Below, piece after piece: positions 6,523-13,693 of a stretch of DNA of 13,843 bases. The notes beneath the pieces are model-generated. The model was not told where the DNA came from. It did no database searches and worked only from the letters and a program-made list of their open reading frames with translations. Source of the DNA: Elusimicrobiota bacterium (GTDB lineage: Bacteria > Elusimicrobiota > Elusimicrobia > Elusimicrobiales > UBA9959); assembly GCA_030639665.1 (NCBI GenBank), contig DAOWCC010000040.1, positions 1 to 13,843 on the forward strand, given 5' to 3'. Each line of letters begins with the position of its first letter. Position 1 is the stretch's first letter. Both the position numbers and the translations under genes were made by a program.

Positions 6523-7806
6523 TTACGGAAATATTCCTCTGTCTTTGTAAATGGTCTCAATACGGCTTAGAGCTACTATATAAGCCGCTATTCTCCAATT
6601 ACATTTATGTTTCTCCGCCATTTTCTGGACTTTTTTATATCCGTGGAGAATTTTCTTACTGAGTTTTTCATCCACTTGTTCCAGTTCCCAGGCTTCACTG
6701 CGCTTATTTTGCAGCCATTCAAAATAGCTGACTATAACACCTCCGGCATTGCATAAGATATCGGGAATCAAGTGAATTCCTCTTTCTTCAAGTATTTTAT
6801 CACCGGCTAAGTCCGTCGGTCCGTTTGCTCCTTCAGCGACGAGTTTTACATTAAGCAAGTGAGCGGTTTCTTCATTTATTTGTTTTTCCAAAGCGGCGGG
6901 AATAAAAATATCCGCCCTCGTTCTCAAGAAGTCTTCATGGCTTATCGGCTCGGAATTTTCAAAACCTTTTACACCTCCGGTTTTTTGAACATATTCTGAA
7001 AGTTCATCGGCGTCAAATCCGTTGGCATTGAATATGGCTCCCGTCATATCTTCAACGGCGACCAAATTTGAGCCGTGTTTTTTCAATAATTTGGCGGCCC
7101 ATGATCCTACATTTCCAAAACCTTGAACCATATAGCTTGCCTTTGAAAGATCGAAGTTTGTATCTTTCGCCCATTGCTCTATAAGAAACACCACGCCCTG
7201 TCCCGTAGCTTTATCTCTTCCCAAACTGCCTCCCAAATCGATGGGTTTGCCTGTAATTACATGAAAGCAATGTTGGCGGTTATTTGGAGATGTTGTGGAA
7301 ACATATGTATCCACCATCCAGCCCATTATCTGAGCATTGGTATTTACATCAGGAGCCGGTATGTCATATTCCGGACCTATATTGGCGCCAAGAGCGAATA
7401 TGAATCTTCTGGATATTTTTTCAATTTCTCTTTTGCTGTATTTTGAAGGATCAATTTCCACGCCGCCTTTTGCTCCTCCAAACGGAATGCCCACAATTGC
7501 CGATTTCCAGGTCATCCATGTGGCCAATGAGCGCATTTCGTCTATATCCACATCATGATGAAATCTAAGACCGCCTTTATACGGGCCGGCCGCGTTATTA
7601 TGTTGTACTCTATAGCCGGTAAACATTTCCGTTCTTCCGTCATCCATTTTTACCGGAAAATTGACAACTATTTCATTTGTTGTTTTTTCCAATATTTTGC
7701 TTATATCCTTGTCCAGCGACATTATTTTCGCTGCCGTATCGAATTGTTTTTTTACATTTTCATATAGACTTATTTCTTCCGCATTTTTAGATAAAGTTTT
7801 ACTCAT
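6523..7806 (-). CDS. gdhA: Glutamate dehydrogenase
   Basis: 427 residues, the usual length for hexameric bacterial Glu dehydrogenases of the Glu/Leu/Phe/Val family. It interconverts glutamate with 2-oxoglutarate and ammonia in the cytosol. The dimerisation/substrate domain shows GPYKGGLRFH (75-83) and the catalytic-lysine block GIPFGGAKGGVEIDP with K113. Also visible are PAPDVNT with catalytic D153, a Rossmann motif G229-F-G-N-V-G234, and an acidic strand end (VAVED, 249-253) suggestive of NAD. A strong AGGAGG lies seven bases before the ATG. It is 32 bases downstream of the Cys-rich protein gene and probably co-transcribed with it from the sigma-54 promoter at 8168-8184. The closing terminator is at 6462-6491. 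Confidence 0.96.
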   Translation of the reverse strand: MSKTLSKNAEEISLYENVKKQFDTAAKIMSLDKDISKILEKTTNEIVVNFPVKMDDGRTEMFTGYRVQHNNAAGPYKGGLRFHHDVDIDEMRSLATWMTWKSAIVGIPFGGAKGGVEIDPSKYSKREIEKISRRFIFALGANIGPEYDIPAPDVNTNAQIMGWMVDTYVSTTSPNNRQHCFHVITGKPIDLGGSLGRDKATGQGVVFLIEQWAKDTNFDLSKASYMVQGFGNVGSWAAKLLKKHGSNLVAVEDMTGAIFNANGFDADELSEYVQKTGGVKGFENSEPISHEDFLRTRADIFIPAALEKQINEETAHLLNVKLVAEGANGPTDLAGDKILEERGIHLIPDILCNAGGVIVSYFEWLQNKRSEAWELEQVDEKLSKKILHGYKKVQKMAEKHKCNWRIAAYIVALSRIETIYKDRGIFP

Positions 7807-7838
7807 GGGTGTTCCTCCTAATGTTGTCGAATAATTTC

Positions 7839-8129
7839 TTATTCGTATTCATTGCAATGCCAAATTACCGATGAAGGACTTGTAAGCGCGCAATCAAGCC
7901 TTTTAGTACAGTTTTTGCAAAGTCCGGTATAAGCTTCTTTTTTAGATTCTTTTTCGGCGCGGCTTTGTTCTCCCGCGTTTTTTTTGTTTGCGGTTTTTGG
8001 AAATTCAAATTCTTCGCATTGATGAACGGGTTTATTGTTCTCTTTTTTAAGTGAACAATTGTCTTCAAACTTACATGTCATACACAAACCGGTATAAGGT
8101 ATTCCCGGTTCTTTTGTTTTTTTTAGCAT
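7839..8129 (-). CDS. Cysteine-rich protein with duplicated CxxC motif
   Basis: 96 residues of unknown function. Two homologous halves are visible. Residues 12-42 have YTGLC-x2-C-x5-C-x12-C ending EEFE, and residues 67-96 have YTGLC-x2-C-x5-C-x11-C ending NEYE (cysteines 16, 19, 25, 38 and 71, 74, 80, 92). A charged Lys/Glu-rich linker joins them. Four regularly spaced cysteines per half suggest zinc or Fe-S binding. Similar short GLCxxC...CEEFE proteins occur in anaerobic bacteria without a firm role. GGAGG stands six bases before the ATG. It is the first gene after the sigma-54 promoter and directly precedes gdhA, so a link to nitrogen or redox status is plausible but inferred. Confidence 0.75.
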   Translation of the reverse strand: MLKKTKEPGIPYTGLCMTCKFEDNCSLKKENNKPVHQCEEFEFPKTANKKNAGEQSRAEKESKKEAYTGLCKNCTKRLDCALTSPSSVIWHCNEYE

Positions 8130-8167
8130 TTTTATCCTCCATTTATTTGTCCGTCACTAACTTAAGT

Positions 8168-8184
8168 AGCACCAACTTTGCCAA
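8168..8184 (-). promoter_or_regulatory. Sigma-54 (-24/-12) promoter of the Cys-rich protein-gdhA operon
   Basis: Minus-strand TTGGCAAAGTTGGTGCT matches YTGGCACGrNNNTTGCW with the invariant GG and GC at exactly the required spacing (ten bases between them). TTGGCA and TGCT match at the two boxes; positions 7, 8 and 13 deviate. The predicted transcription start is near 8157, giving a leader of about 28 bases that contains the GGAGG ribosome site of the Cys-rich gene. The nearest upstream gene encodes a sigma-54 activator. Confidence 0.75.
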
Positions 8185-8301
8185 AATAAAAAAAAGGTGA
8201 TTTTCAAGCGCGCATAGCGGAGAATTTAGAGAAAATTGTCAATGAAGAATTTAAAATAACGGATTAAAAGATATTGGAAATTAAAAAAGAGGGAATAATA
8301 A

Positions 8302-8346
8302 AATAGTGGGTAAAAAATACCCATTGGGCGTTTTTTACCCACTATT
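8302..8346. promoter_or_regulatory. Tandem 17-bp dyads forming a 45-bp inverted repeat: enhancer and/or terminator
   Basis: Two 17-bp dyads of 6+5+6 layout, TGGGTAAAAAATACCCA (8307-8323, perfect) and TGGGCGTTTTTTACCCA (8325-8341, near perfect), repeat with an 18-base period. Together they make a perfect 16-bp stem (8302-8317 with 8331-8346) around a 13-base loop. They lie about 125-160 bp upstream of the -24 box, the usual place and shape for NtrC-type activator sites. The repeat also starts 15 bases after the response-regulator stop and is followed on the minus strand by TTATTATTCCCTC, so it may terminate that operon. Both roles could coexist. Confidence 0.6.
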
Positions 8347-8360
8347 GAGGATGCTTTGGC

Positions 8361-9704
8361 TTATTTGTTTTTTGTGGAAATATATTCCAAATGCTTTCGC
8401 AAAGTTTTTCTGTCTATGCCCAATATTTTGCTTGCTTTGCTTTTATTGCCGGCAACATTTTCAAGCACTTGCAAAACATGTTCAGAAATAACTTCTTGAA
8501 GATTCTTTTTGGGATTATTTTTTGAAAATGCCGAAAAATGAAGAAGACTTGGAAGGTCGACAGTATCAACCTTGCCGCTATCGTTCATAACAACTATTTG
8601 ATTTATTATATTTTCCAATTCTCTTACATTTCCGGGCCAATTATAGTTTCGTAAAATATTCAAGGCTTTATCGGAAAATTTTACCGCCGGTTTTCCCAAT
8701 TCTTTGGCAAATTTCTCGGTAAAATGATTTATCAACAAAAAGATATCATCTCCCCTGTCTCTAAGCGGCGGCAATTTTATATTTATAACATTTAATCTGA
8801 AATACAGATCTTCTCTAAAAGTTCCATTCTCAATGGCAGTGGATAAAACTTTATTTGTGGCCGCTACAATTCGAGTATTTATTTTTTGAGACTTTCTCGA
8901 ACCAACCATATAAATCTCTTTATCCTGAAGAACTCTAAGCAGTTTAACTTGCATGGATAAAGGCGTTTCGGCTATTTCATCTAAAAAAATTGTTCCCTCA
9001 TCGGCGGTTTGGAAAAAACCGGCTCTGGTTTCATAAGCGTTGGTAAATGAACCTTTAAGATGTCCAAAAAGTTCACTCTCTATAAGTTCTTGAGGAATAC
9101 CAGCGCAATGAACGGGAATAAAAGCGCAAGACATTCTGGAGCTATTATAATGAACCGCTCTGGCAACAAGTTCTTTGCCCGTTCCGCTTTCACCCGTAAT
9201 GAGGACAGTCGCTGATGACGAAGCGCTTTTGATTATTTTTGAATAAACGCTTTGCATGCAAGCTGATTCTCCTATTAATCCCGCCATATCCAATTTTTTT
9301 TGCTTCTCTCCCGAGCGTCGCCTGAATTTAAGATTTTTCAATATTCTTGCAACAGTCGTAAATAATTCTTCGTCGGTAAAAGGTTTCGCCAAAAATTCTT
9401 CAGAGCCGGCTTTTATCGCCTGCACGGCTCCCGGTATGGTGGCATAGCCCGTAATCATCATTATCGCTATATTTTTAAAATTTTCCTTAACATGCCTTAT
9501 AAGGCTTAAACCGTCAACTTTCGGCATTTTAAGATCCGTTATCAATAAATCAATGGATGTGTTTGCCAAAATACTTACGGCATTTTGAGCGCTTGAAGCC
9601 GTGAAAACCGTGTATTTTTTACTTTTCAAATTTCTCTTTATCAATTCCCGCGTATCGGATGAATCATCAACTACCAAGATGGTTTCTTTTTTTTGGTTCG
9701 GCAT
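8361..9704 (-). CDS. NtrC-family sigma-54-dependent response regulator
   Basis: 447 residues with three domains. The receiver (1-120) has acidic pocket D13-D14, phosphoacceptor D57 (ITDLKMP), T85 and K107. The AAA+ sigma-54 interaction domain (about 142-385) has Walker A GESGTGK (171-177), Walker B FLDE (240-243) and arginine-finger region FREDLYFR (297-303). A C-terminal Fis-like helix-turn-helix lies at about 404-442 (KSKASKILGIDRKTLRKHL). The sigma-54-contacting loop reads GSFTNA (218-223) instead of GAFTGA, keeping the key Phe and Thr. The protein should activate sigma-54 promoters by ATP hydrolysis. Its ATG is one base after the TAA of the histidine kinase gene, so the pair is cognate. 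The nearest candidate target is the sigma-54 promoter at 8168-8184. Confidence 0.95.
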   Translation of the reverse strand: MPNQKKETILVVDDSSDTRELIKRNLKSKKYTVFTASSAQNAVSILANTSIDLLITDLKMPKVDGLSLIRHVKENFKNIAIMMITGYATIPGAVQAIKAGSEEFLAKPFTDEELFTTVARILKNLKFRRRSGEKQKKLDMAGLIGESACMQSVYSKIIKSASSSATVLITGESGTGKELVARAVHYNSSRMSCAFIPVHCAGIPQELIESELFGHLKGSFTNAYETRAGFFQTADEGTIFLDEIAETPLSMQVKLLRVLQDKEIYMVGSRKSQKINTRIVAATNKVLSTAIENGTFREDLYFRLNVINIKLPPLRDRGDDIFLLINHFTEKFAKELGKPAVKFSDKALNILRNYNWPGNVRELENIINQIVVMNDSGKVDTVDLPSLLHFSAFSKNNPKKNLQEVISEHVLQVLENVAGNKSKASKILGIDRKTLRKHLEYISTKNK

Positions 9705-9705
9705 T

Positions 9706-11394
9706 TTATTTGCTCCCGATTGAATTTAAAGGAAGAAAAATTTCAAAAGTTGTTCCTTTTTGTTCATTGTTCTTAAAAATAATAAATCCATTATGCGCGG
9801 TAATTATCTCATTTGACACGGCTAAGCCGAGTCCCGTTCCCTCTCCAACGGCTTTTGTCGTAAAAAACGGAGTGAATATTTTCTTTTTTACTTTTTCACT
9901 TATCCCCGTTCCCGTATCTTCAATAGATATAACCGCGTGTTTATTTTTTAAACCGGTGCGTATTTTTAATTTTCCTCCATGAGGCATCGCTTGAATGGCA
10001 TTTGCTATCAAATTTATCAGAACCTGCTTTAATTGTATTGGAACGCAGTGGATATGCGGGATTTTAGAGTTCAGTGAATATGTTAATTCAATGTTTTCTT
10101 TCGCGCACCGTGATTCAAAAAAATAAATACTTTCATCAACAAGCAGATTAATGTCAATTTCCATTTTTGCCGATGGCGTCAATCTTGAAAATAAAAGCAG
10201 TCTTTTAATCACTTCTCTGGCGTGCAAAGAAGCATTTTCTATTTTATCCAGGTCTCCCTCAATGTCCTTTGAAATTGGTTTTGATTTTTTCGCCAGCTGA
10301 GCGTAGCCCAATATATTTGCCAGAGGTTCATTTAACTCATGCGCTATGCTTGAAACGAATTGGCCTATTGTGGCCAATCGGTCGGCGTGTCTTAGTTTTT
10401 CCTGCAAAGATAAACGATCTTGCTCAATATCTTTTCTTTCAATAATGAAAGCTATTTGTCTTGTAATAATTTCCAGCAGATTTTTTTCCTCTTTCAAAAA
10501 CGGGCCTTCATCGGATTTTGGCATGGATTTGGTATAGCCCACTTCAACTTTTCCGCGTGTTTTTCCGTTTATTATAAGAAGAGAATCTTGCTTTTGTTTG
10601 CATTTTTCAAAATTTTCAGTATTGTGGTAAAAACCATCAAGAGTGATTTCAGCGACCGCGATATTATTATGTTGCCAAGCTAAGGGAATAAATTCCACAA
10701 ATTCCTGTAATATTCTATTTAAGGATTTGGTTCCGTCTCCCGCTATTTGATTTATTTTCTGAAGGCAGGATAATTCTTTCACCCTTTCGCGCAATTTGGA
10801 TTGTGTTTGCCAATTATGTATGCCAACACCCATTATTTGGGCTGTATTTTCAAATATGTCCATATTTATCGTATTAAAGAAATTTTTCGAAAGGCCGCCG
10901 ATTTCCAAAATGCCCGCGCAATTTTTTCCCGATAATACCGGTATAATCGCCAGAGATTTGAATTTGGTTTTTAAATAAATATTTTTGTCTTTTGAGTTGC
11001 CGCGCGTGATTTTAATCGGTTTTGAAGTGTCATTTGTCCAAAAGCTTCCGACTTGAGTGAAGTTTGGCAAATCGGGTTCTATATGCGCCCAGAATATTTT
11101 TTCCATCAATTGTTCAAGGGAAGAAAAAGATTTTTTCGTTTCCTTGAACGCGTGTTTATATTGAAGTATTTCAAATTTTTTATTTATATATTGCGAAACA
11201 ATTTTTTTGGTATGCGGCATGGCTTCGCTTGCCATATAAAGTTTTAAGTTGTTTGCTTTGGAGAAAATTATAAGTGATTTCAAAATTTCTTCCAAAAAAT
11301 TGTCATTGGCCAGAGCCGCGTGGCGGAACATTTTATGGAATATATGTGAGGGAGGTTTTTTAAAATTTGAAAATTTTGTGGTATGGGAAAGCAT
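9706..11394 (-). CDS. Soluble GAF-domain sensor histidine kinase (NtrB-like)
   Basis: 562 residues without a membrane segment, so a cytosolic sensor. A first GAF-like domain covers about 85-195 (SLAIIPVLSGKNCAGILEIGG). A coiled-coil-like stretch and a second, weaker GAF-like region (about 205-320) follow. The kinase core has the dimerisation helix with phosphoacceptor H352 in IAHELNEPLANILGYAQL, typical of NtrB-type kinases. Its ATPase domain shows N box N461-x3-N465, D493-TGTG, FTPFFTTK and GTGLGL (519-524). It should phosphorylate the adjacent regulator, whose gene follows after one base. No clear ribosome site precedes the ATG at 11394, and an in-frame TAG lies 12 bases upstream, so the start is limited but not certain. 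The ligand of the GAF domains is unknown. Confidence 0.93.
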   Translation of the reverse strand: MLSHTTKFSNFKKPPSHIFHKMFRHAALANDNFLEEILKSLIIFSKANNLKLYMASEAMPHTKKIVSQYINKKFEILQYKHAFKETKKSFSSLEQLMEKIFWAHIEPDLPNFTQVGSFWTNDTSKPIKITRGNSKDKNIYLKTKFKSLAIIPVLSGKNCAGILEIGGLSKNFFNTINMDIFENTAQIMGVGIHNWQTQSKLRERVKELSCLQKINQIAGDGTKSLNRILQEFVEFIPLAWQHNNIAVAEITLDGFYHNTENFEKCKQKQDSLLIINGKTRGKVEVGYTKSMPKSDEGPFLKEEKNLLEIITRQIAFIIERKDIEQDRLSLQEKLRHADRLATIGQFVSSIAHELNEPLANILGYAQLAKKSKPISKDIEGDLDKIENASLHAREVIKRLLLFSRLTPSAKMEIDINLLVDESIYFFESRCAKENIELTYSLNSKIPHIHCVPIQLKQVLINLIANAIQAMPHGGKLKIRTGLKNKHAVISIEDTGTGISEKVKKKIFTPFFTTKAVGEGTGLGLAVSNEIITAHNGFIIFKNNEQKGTTFEIFLPLNSIGSK

Positions 11395-11476
11395 AAAATC
11401 ATTCTACAATAATATGCGCATTAATTGCTTTAAGGCGCGTTGAAGAATGTTCAGCTCGTTATTAATTTGGCGGATT

Positions 11477-11508
11477 TTTACCCGCGCCGATTTTTAGACG
11501 CGGGTAAA
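11477..11508. other. Inverted repeat between trxA and the histidine kinase gene
   Basis: A perfect 10-bp stem, tttacccgcg (11477-11486) with cgcgggtaaa (11499-11508), spans a 12-base loop. It lies 53 bases after the trxA stop and about 80 bases before the kinase start. There is no U-tract on either side, so it is a weak terminator candidate. Its GGGTAAA half-site also occurs in the dyads at 8307-8341, so an operator for autoregulation is possible but speculative. Confidence 0.4.
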
Positions 11509-11561
11509 TTTAAGGAATTTATCTTTCTTCTCAGCAATTCCCAATTTAGGCCGGGCGAGCT

Positions 11562-11897
11562 TTATTTGTTTACGGTAGCGGATAAAAGGGATTCAATTGC
11601 TGATTCCAATTCTTCCGAGGAAGGCACTCCCGTCGCTTGATTTTCCACCTTGCCGTTATTGAAATAGATTATTGTAGGTATGCTCATTATCTGATAGTCG
11701 GAAGCCGTTTGCGGGGAGTCATCCACATTCACTTTGCAAACCTTAATCTTGCCGTCATATTTATCAGCTACTTGTTCAATGATGGGTCCAAGTACCTTGC
11801 AGGGCATGCACCACGACGCCCAAAAATCCACAAGAACCGGCTCCTCATTTTCCAAAACTTCCTTTTTGAAATTATCATCTTTTATATTGTGTATCAT
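11562..11897 (-). CDS. trxA: Thioredoxin with a CMPC active site
   Basis: About 111 residues, the full length of a cytosolic thioredoxin. The core is visible as VLVDFWASW-C30-M-P-C33-K (numbered from the chosen start), VCKVNVDD and the cis-proline loop SIPTIIYFNNGK. The active site has Met in place of the usual Gly (WCMPC for WCGPC), which could shift the redox potential. Two adjacent ATGs, at 11900 and 11897, follow AGGAGG (11902-11907). The second is four bases from it and the first only one, so the second is preferred. The start region overlaps the end of the DUF89 gene by more than 20 bases, so the two are coupled. An uncertain hairpin follows at 11477-11508. Confidence 0.93.
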   Translation of the reverse strand: MIHNIKDDNFKKEVLENEEPVLVDFWASWCMPCKVLGPIIEQVADKYDGKIKVCKVNVDDSPQTASDYQIMSIPTIIYFNNGKVENQATGVPSSEELESAIESLLSATVNK

Positions 11898-12780
11898 CAT
11901 TCCTCCTGTGATATTTTAAAATCATATCTTTAAGTGAAAAAGTTTCCCCTTTGCATACCACGGGGCATTTAGCTATAAAAAGAAAAAATATTTCTCTATT
12001 GGCGTTTGAAAGCGCCTCATAATTTCCCTGGCCTTTGCTTATGACCATATCGGCCGAGCGGTAGATTTTCATGAATTCTTTAGAGCAGAATTTTAATACC
12101 GTGCCGGGAGCGTCACTGCCGCTTGAAACTATTTCGGCCAAATCGCAAAGCCCCGATTCTTCGGCGTCCTCAAATAAAGCGTCATTTAAAACGGGCTTGT
12201 CTTTCACCGCGTAAATTATTTTCTTTCCTTTATGTTTCGCCAGTATCTCCTCAATCAAGATTCTGTCAAAAACGGTTTCCCCCGCGTTATCTCCCAGATA
12301 AAGAATATCTTTACATTTTTTTAATTTCTTTTCAAAAGCCTTAAATTGGAAAAACTTGTTTTGTTGCTTATCCGCGGCTTCATGTTTTTTAATTATGGAA
12401 AGCAATTCTCTTTTTATATTTAAATTGGCCTTAACGCCAAAATCTATTATATTGCCCGCTATCGCGAGTTCCACGGCCTTTAAAAGAGGCTTCTCGGATG
12501 ATTTAACCAATTTCTTTAATTTGGGATAAATCGCGAGAGACAATTCATTGCTTTTCTTTTTCTCGGCGGCATAAGGATCTTTTTTCGGCGAGTATTTATT
12601 TACCAGCGAATATATTGTTCTGCCCATTTCGGGAGGAGAACAATTAAGCGAGAATTTAGGAATTTCTTTTGAAAGCCGCATCAGAATTTCTTTTTGCGTT
12701 TTCGGGCTTGAGCCCGCGAGTTTGGCCGCGTGGAGCGCCTGCTTAAAAAAACAAGGTATGCATTCAAGATAAGTTTTCAT
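11875..12780 (-). CDS. DUF89/ARMT1-family metal-dependent phosphatase-like protein
   Basis: 301 residues, fitting the short bacterial/archaeal DUF89 subfamily, whose characterised relatives are metal-dependent damage-control phosphatases acting on phosphometabolites. It begins with the subfamily's CxxC (C7-I-P-C10) and has AGNIIDFG (108-115). The catalytic metal-binding GDNAGE has D164 and N165, followed by KDKPVLND (193-200) and SADMVISKGQGNYE (242-255) with D244. A terminal KCPVV (271-275) completes the pattern. No acceptable ribosome site stands close to the ATG, because the upstream bases are occupied by the octamer repeat array that ends seven bases away. It overlaps trxA by about 23-26 bases. 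Its natural substrate is unknown. Confidence 0.87.
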   Translation of the reverse strand: MKTYLECIPCFFKQALHAAKLAGSSPKTQKEILMRLSKEIPKFSLNCSPPEMGRTIYSLVNKYSPKKDPYAAEKKKSNELSLAIYPKLKKLVKSSEKPLLKAVELAIAGNIIDFGVKANLNIKRELLSIIKKHEAADKQQNKFFQFKAFEKKLKKCKDILYLGDNAGETVFDRILIEEILAKHKGKKIIYAVKDKPVLNDALFEDAEESGLCDLAEIVSSGSDAPGTVLKFCSKEFMKIYRSADMVISKGQGNYEALSNANREIFFLFIAKCPVVCKGETFSLKDMILKYHRRNDDTQYKR

Positions 12781-12787
12781 AATTTTA

Positions 12788-12827
12788 AAAGTGTCCTGGA
12801 GTCAAAGTGTCTTTGGGTCAGAAAGTC
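12788..12827. repeat. Octamer-period tandem array, GTC-anchored
   Basis: Five consecutive 8-base units on the plus strand each end in GTC (GACnnnnn on the transcribed strand). Units 1 and 3 are identical (aaagtgtc); the others vary in their first five bases. Adjacent variable parts tend to be complementary (caaag and ctttg at 12803-12815), giving small hairpins. It begins seven bases upstream of the DUF89 start codon. Confidence 0.7.
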
Positions 12828-12857
12828 ATTTGAGTTCATGTTTTTGCCTTTTTTAGT

Positions 12858-12897
12858 TTTAACTGTTTAGCTGCCAAGCTGTCTCGCTGTCGAGCTG
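12858..12897. repeat. Octamer-period tandem array, CTG-anchored
   Basis: Five consecutive 8-base units on the plus strand each end in CTG, four of them in GCTG (CAGCnnnn on the transcribed strand): tttaactg, tttagctg, then ccaagctg and two more. The variable halves include complementary neighbours (ctcg at 12883-12886 and cgag at 12891-12894). It ends four bases from the stop codon of the radical SAM gene and has the same unit size and number as the array at 12788-12827. Confidence 0.7.
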
Positions 12898-12901
12898 TTT
12901 T

Positions 12902-13675
12902 TTATATCTTACCTCTTCTAATAAGCGTGCCTTCATCACTAAAAGATTTAACCATTTTTCTTTCGGCCTTATAAACGGAAACAATATTTTGTCCTTTAAA
13001 ATATTCAGCTATTTCATTTAATTCCTTCCTGTTTACGGGCTTGGCCCCGCAAGGCCTTAAAGGCGTATTCAATTGCGTTTCATCGGGATTAATGTCCTTA
13101 GCTACTTTAGCTATTTGTTTGGCGTATTTTTTATTTTCGGTCGTGAACATTATTTGAAGGGCGAGTTTTCCCTTAAAAACTTTCTTAAAGCTTTTGATGG
13201 CGGCAATTATCGCTTTTAATTTTAAGTTTTTAACGGGCTTGTCCATCTTCTCAAATATCTTTTGATTTGAAGCGTCCAGTTTGGCTATTACAAAATCAGC
13301 GTTCATAAGATCGGCTCTGACATCCTTTCTGTTTAAAACCGAGGAATTGGTCAGAACCGCCACTTTCTCTTTTCTTACTCTCTTTACGGCTTTTATCAAT
13401 TCGCCGAGATTTTTAGCCAAAGTGGGTTCGCCCATGCCGGAAAAGGTTATATAATCTATTTTCGCTTTTGGCAGAGATTTTATTTCTTTCAGTATTTCGC
13501 TTTTCTTAACAAAAACTTCCCGTCGGGATGTTAGCTTCAATGTTTTTCCCACTTGGCAATAAATGCAATCAAAACTGCAGGTTTTTCTTCTTCCTGAAAT
13601 AGGGTCGACTCCCAAAGAGCTTCCCAGCCGCCATGAAGGCACGGGGCCGAATATATATTTACATTTTTTTGTCAT
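12902..13675 (-). CDS. Radical SAM protein, COG0731-like Fe-S oxidoreductase
   Basis: 257 residues, cytosolic. The radical SAM cluster motif is C33-x3-C37-x2-C40 (CSFDCIYC), preceded by YIFGPVPSWRLGSSLGVDP and followed by the SAM-binding GMGEPT (80-85). The FGPVPSRRLG-type start and the C-terminal helix/strand region match the COG0731 group related to the TYW1 core but lacking its flavodoxin domain. The reaction is not known for such stand-alone bacterial members. An AGAGG ribosome site lies seven bases before the ATG. The upstream partial gene ends 18 bases away, suggesting co-transcription. Confidence 0.88.
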   Translation of the reverse strand: MTKKCKYIFGPVPSWRLGSSLGVDPISGRRKTCSFDCIYCQVGKTLKLTSRREVFVKKSEILKEIKSLPKAKIDYITFSGMGEPTLAKNLGELIKAVKRVRKEKVAVLTNSSVLNRKDVRADLMNADFVIAKLDASNQKIFEKMDKPVKNLKLKAIIAAIKSFKKVFKGKLALQIMFTTENKKYAKQIAKVAKDINPDETQLNTPLRPCGAKPVNRKELNEIAEYFKGQNIVSVYKAERKMVKSFSDEGTLIRRGKI

Positions 13676-13693
13676 TTCAAATCCTCTTTCACT

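Noticed and set aside
9659..9982. 107-codon plus-strand frame across the kinase/regulator junction
   Set aside because: It lies opposite the conserved GTGLGL and receiver N-terminus codons and is explained as a shadow frame.
11395..11476. TAGAAT as a -10 for a leaderless histidine kinase transcript
   Set aside because: No matching -35 is visible and one hexamer in AT-rich DNA is not adequate support.
12788..12897. CRISPR array
   Set aside because: Units are 8 bases with no spacers of constant length and no long identical repeat; no cas gene is present.
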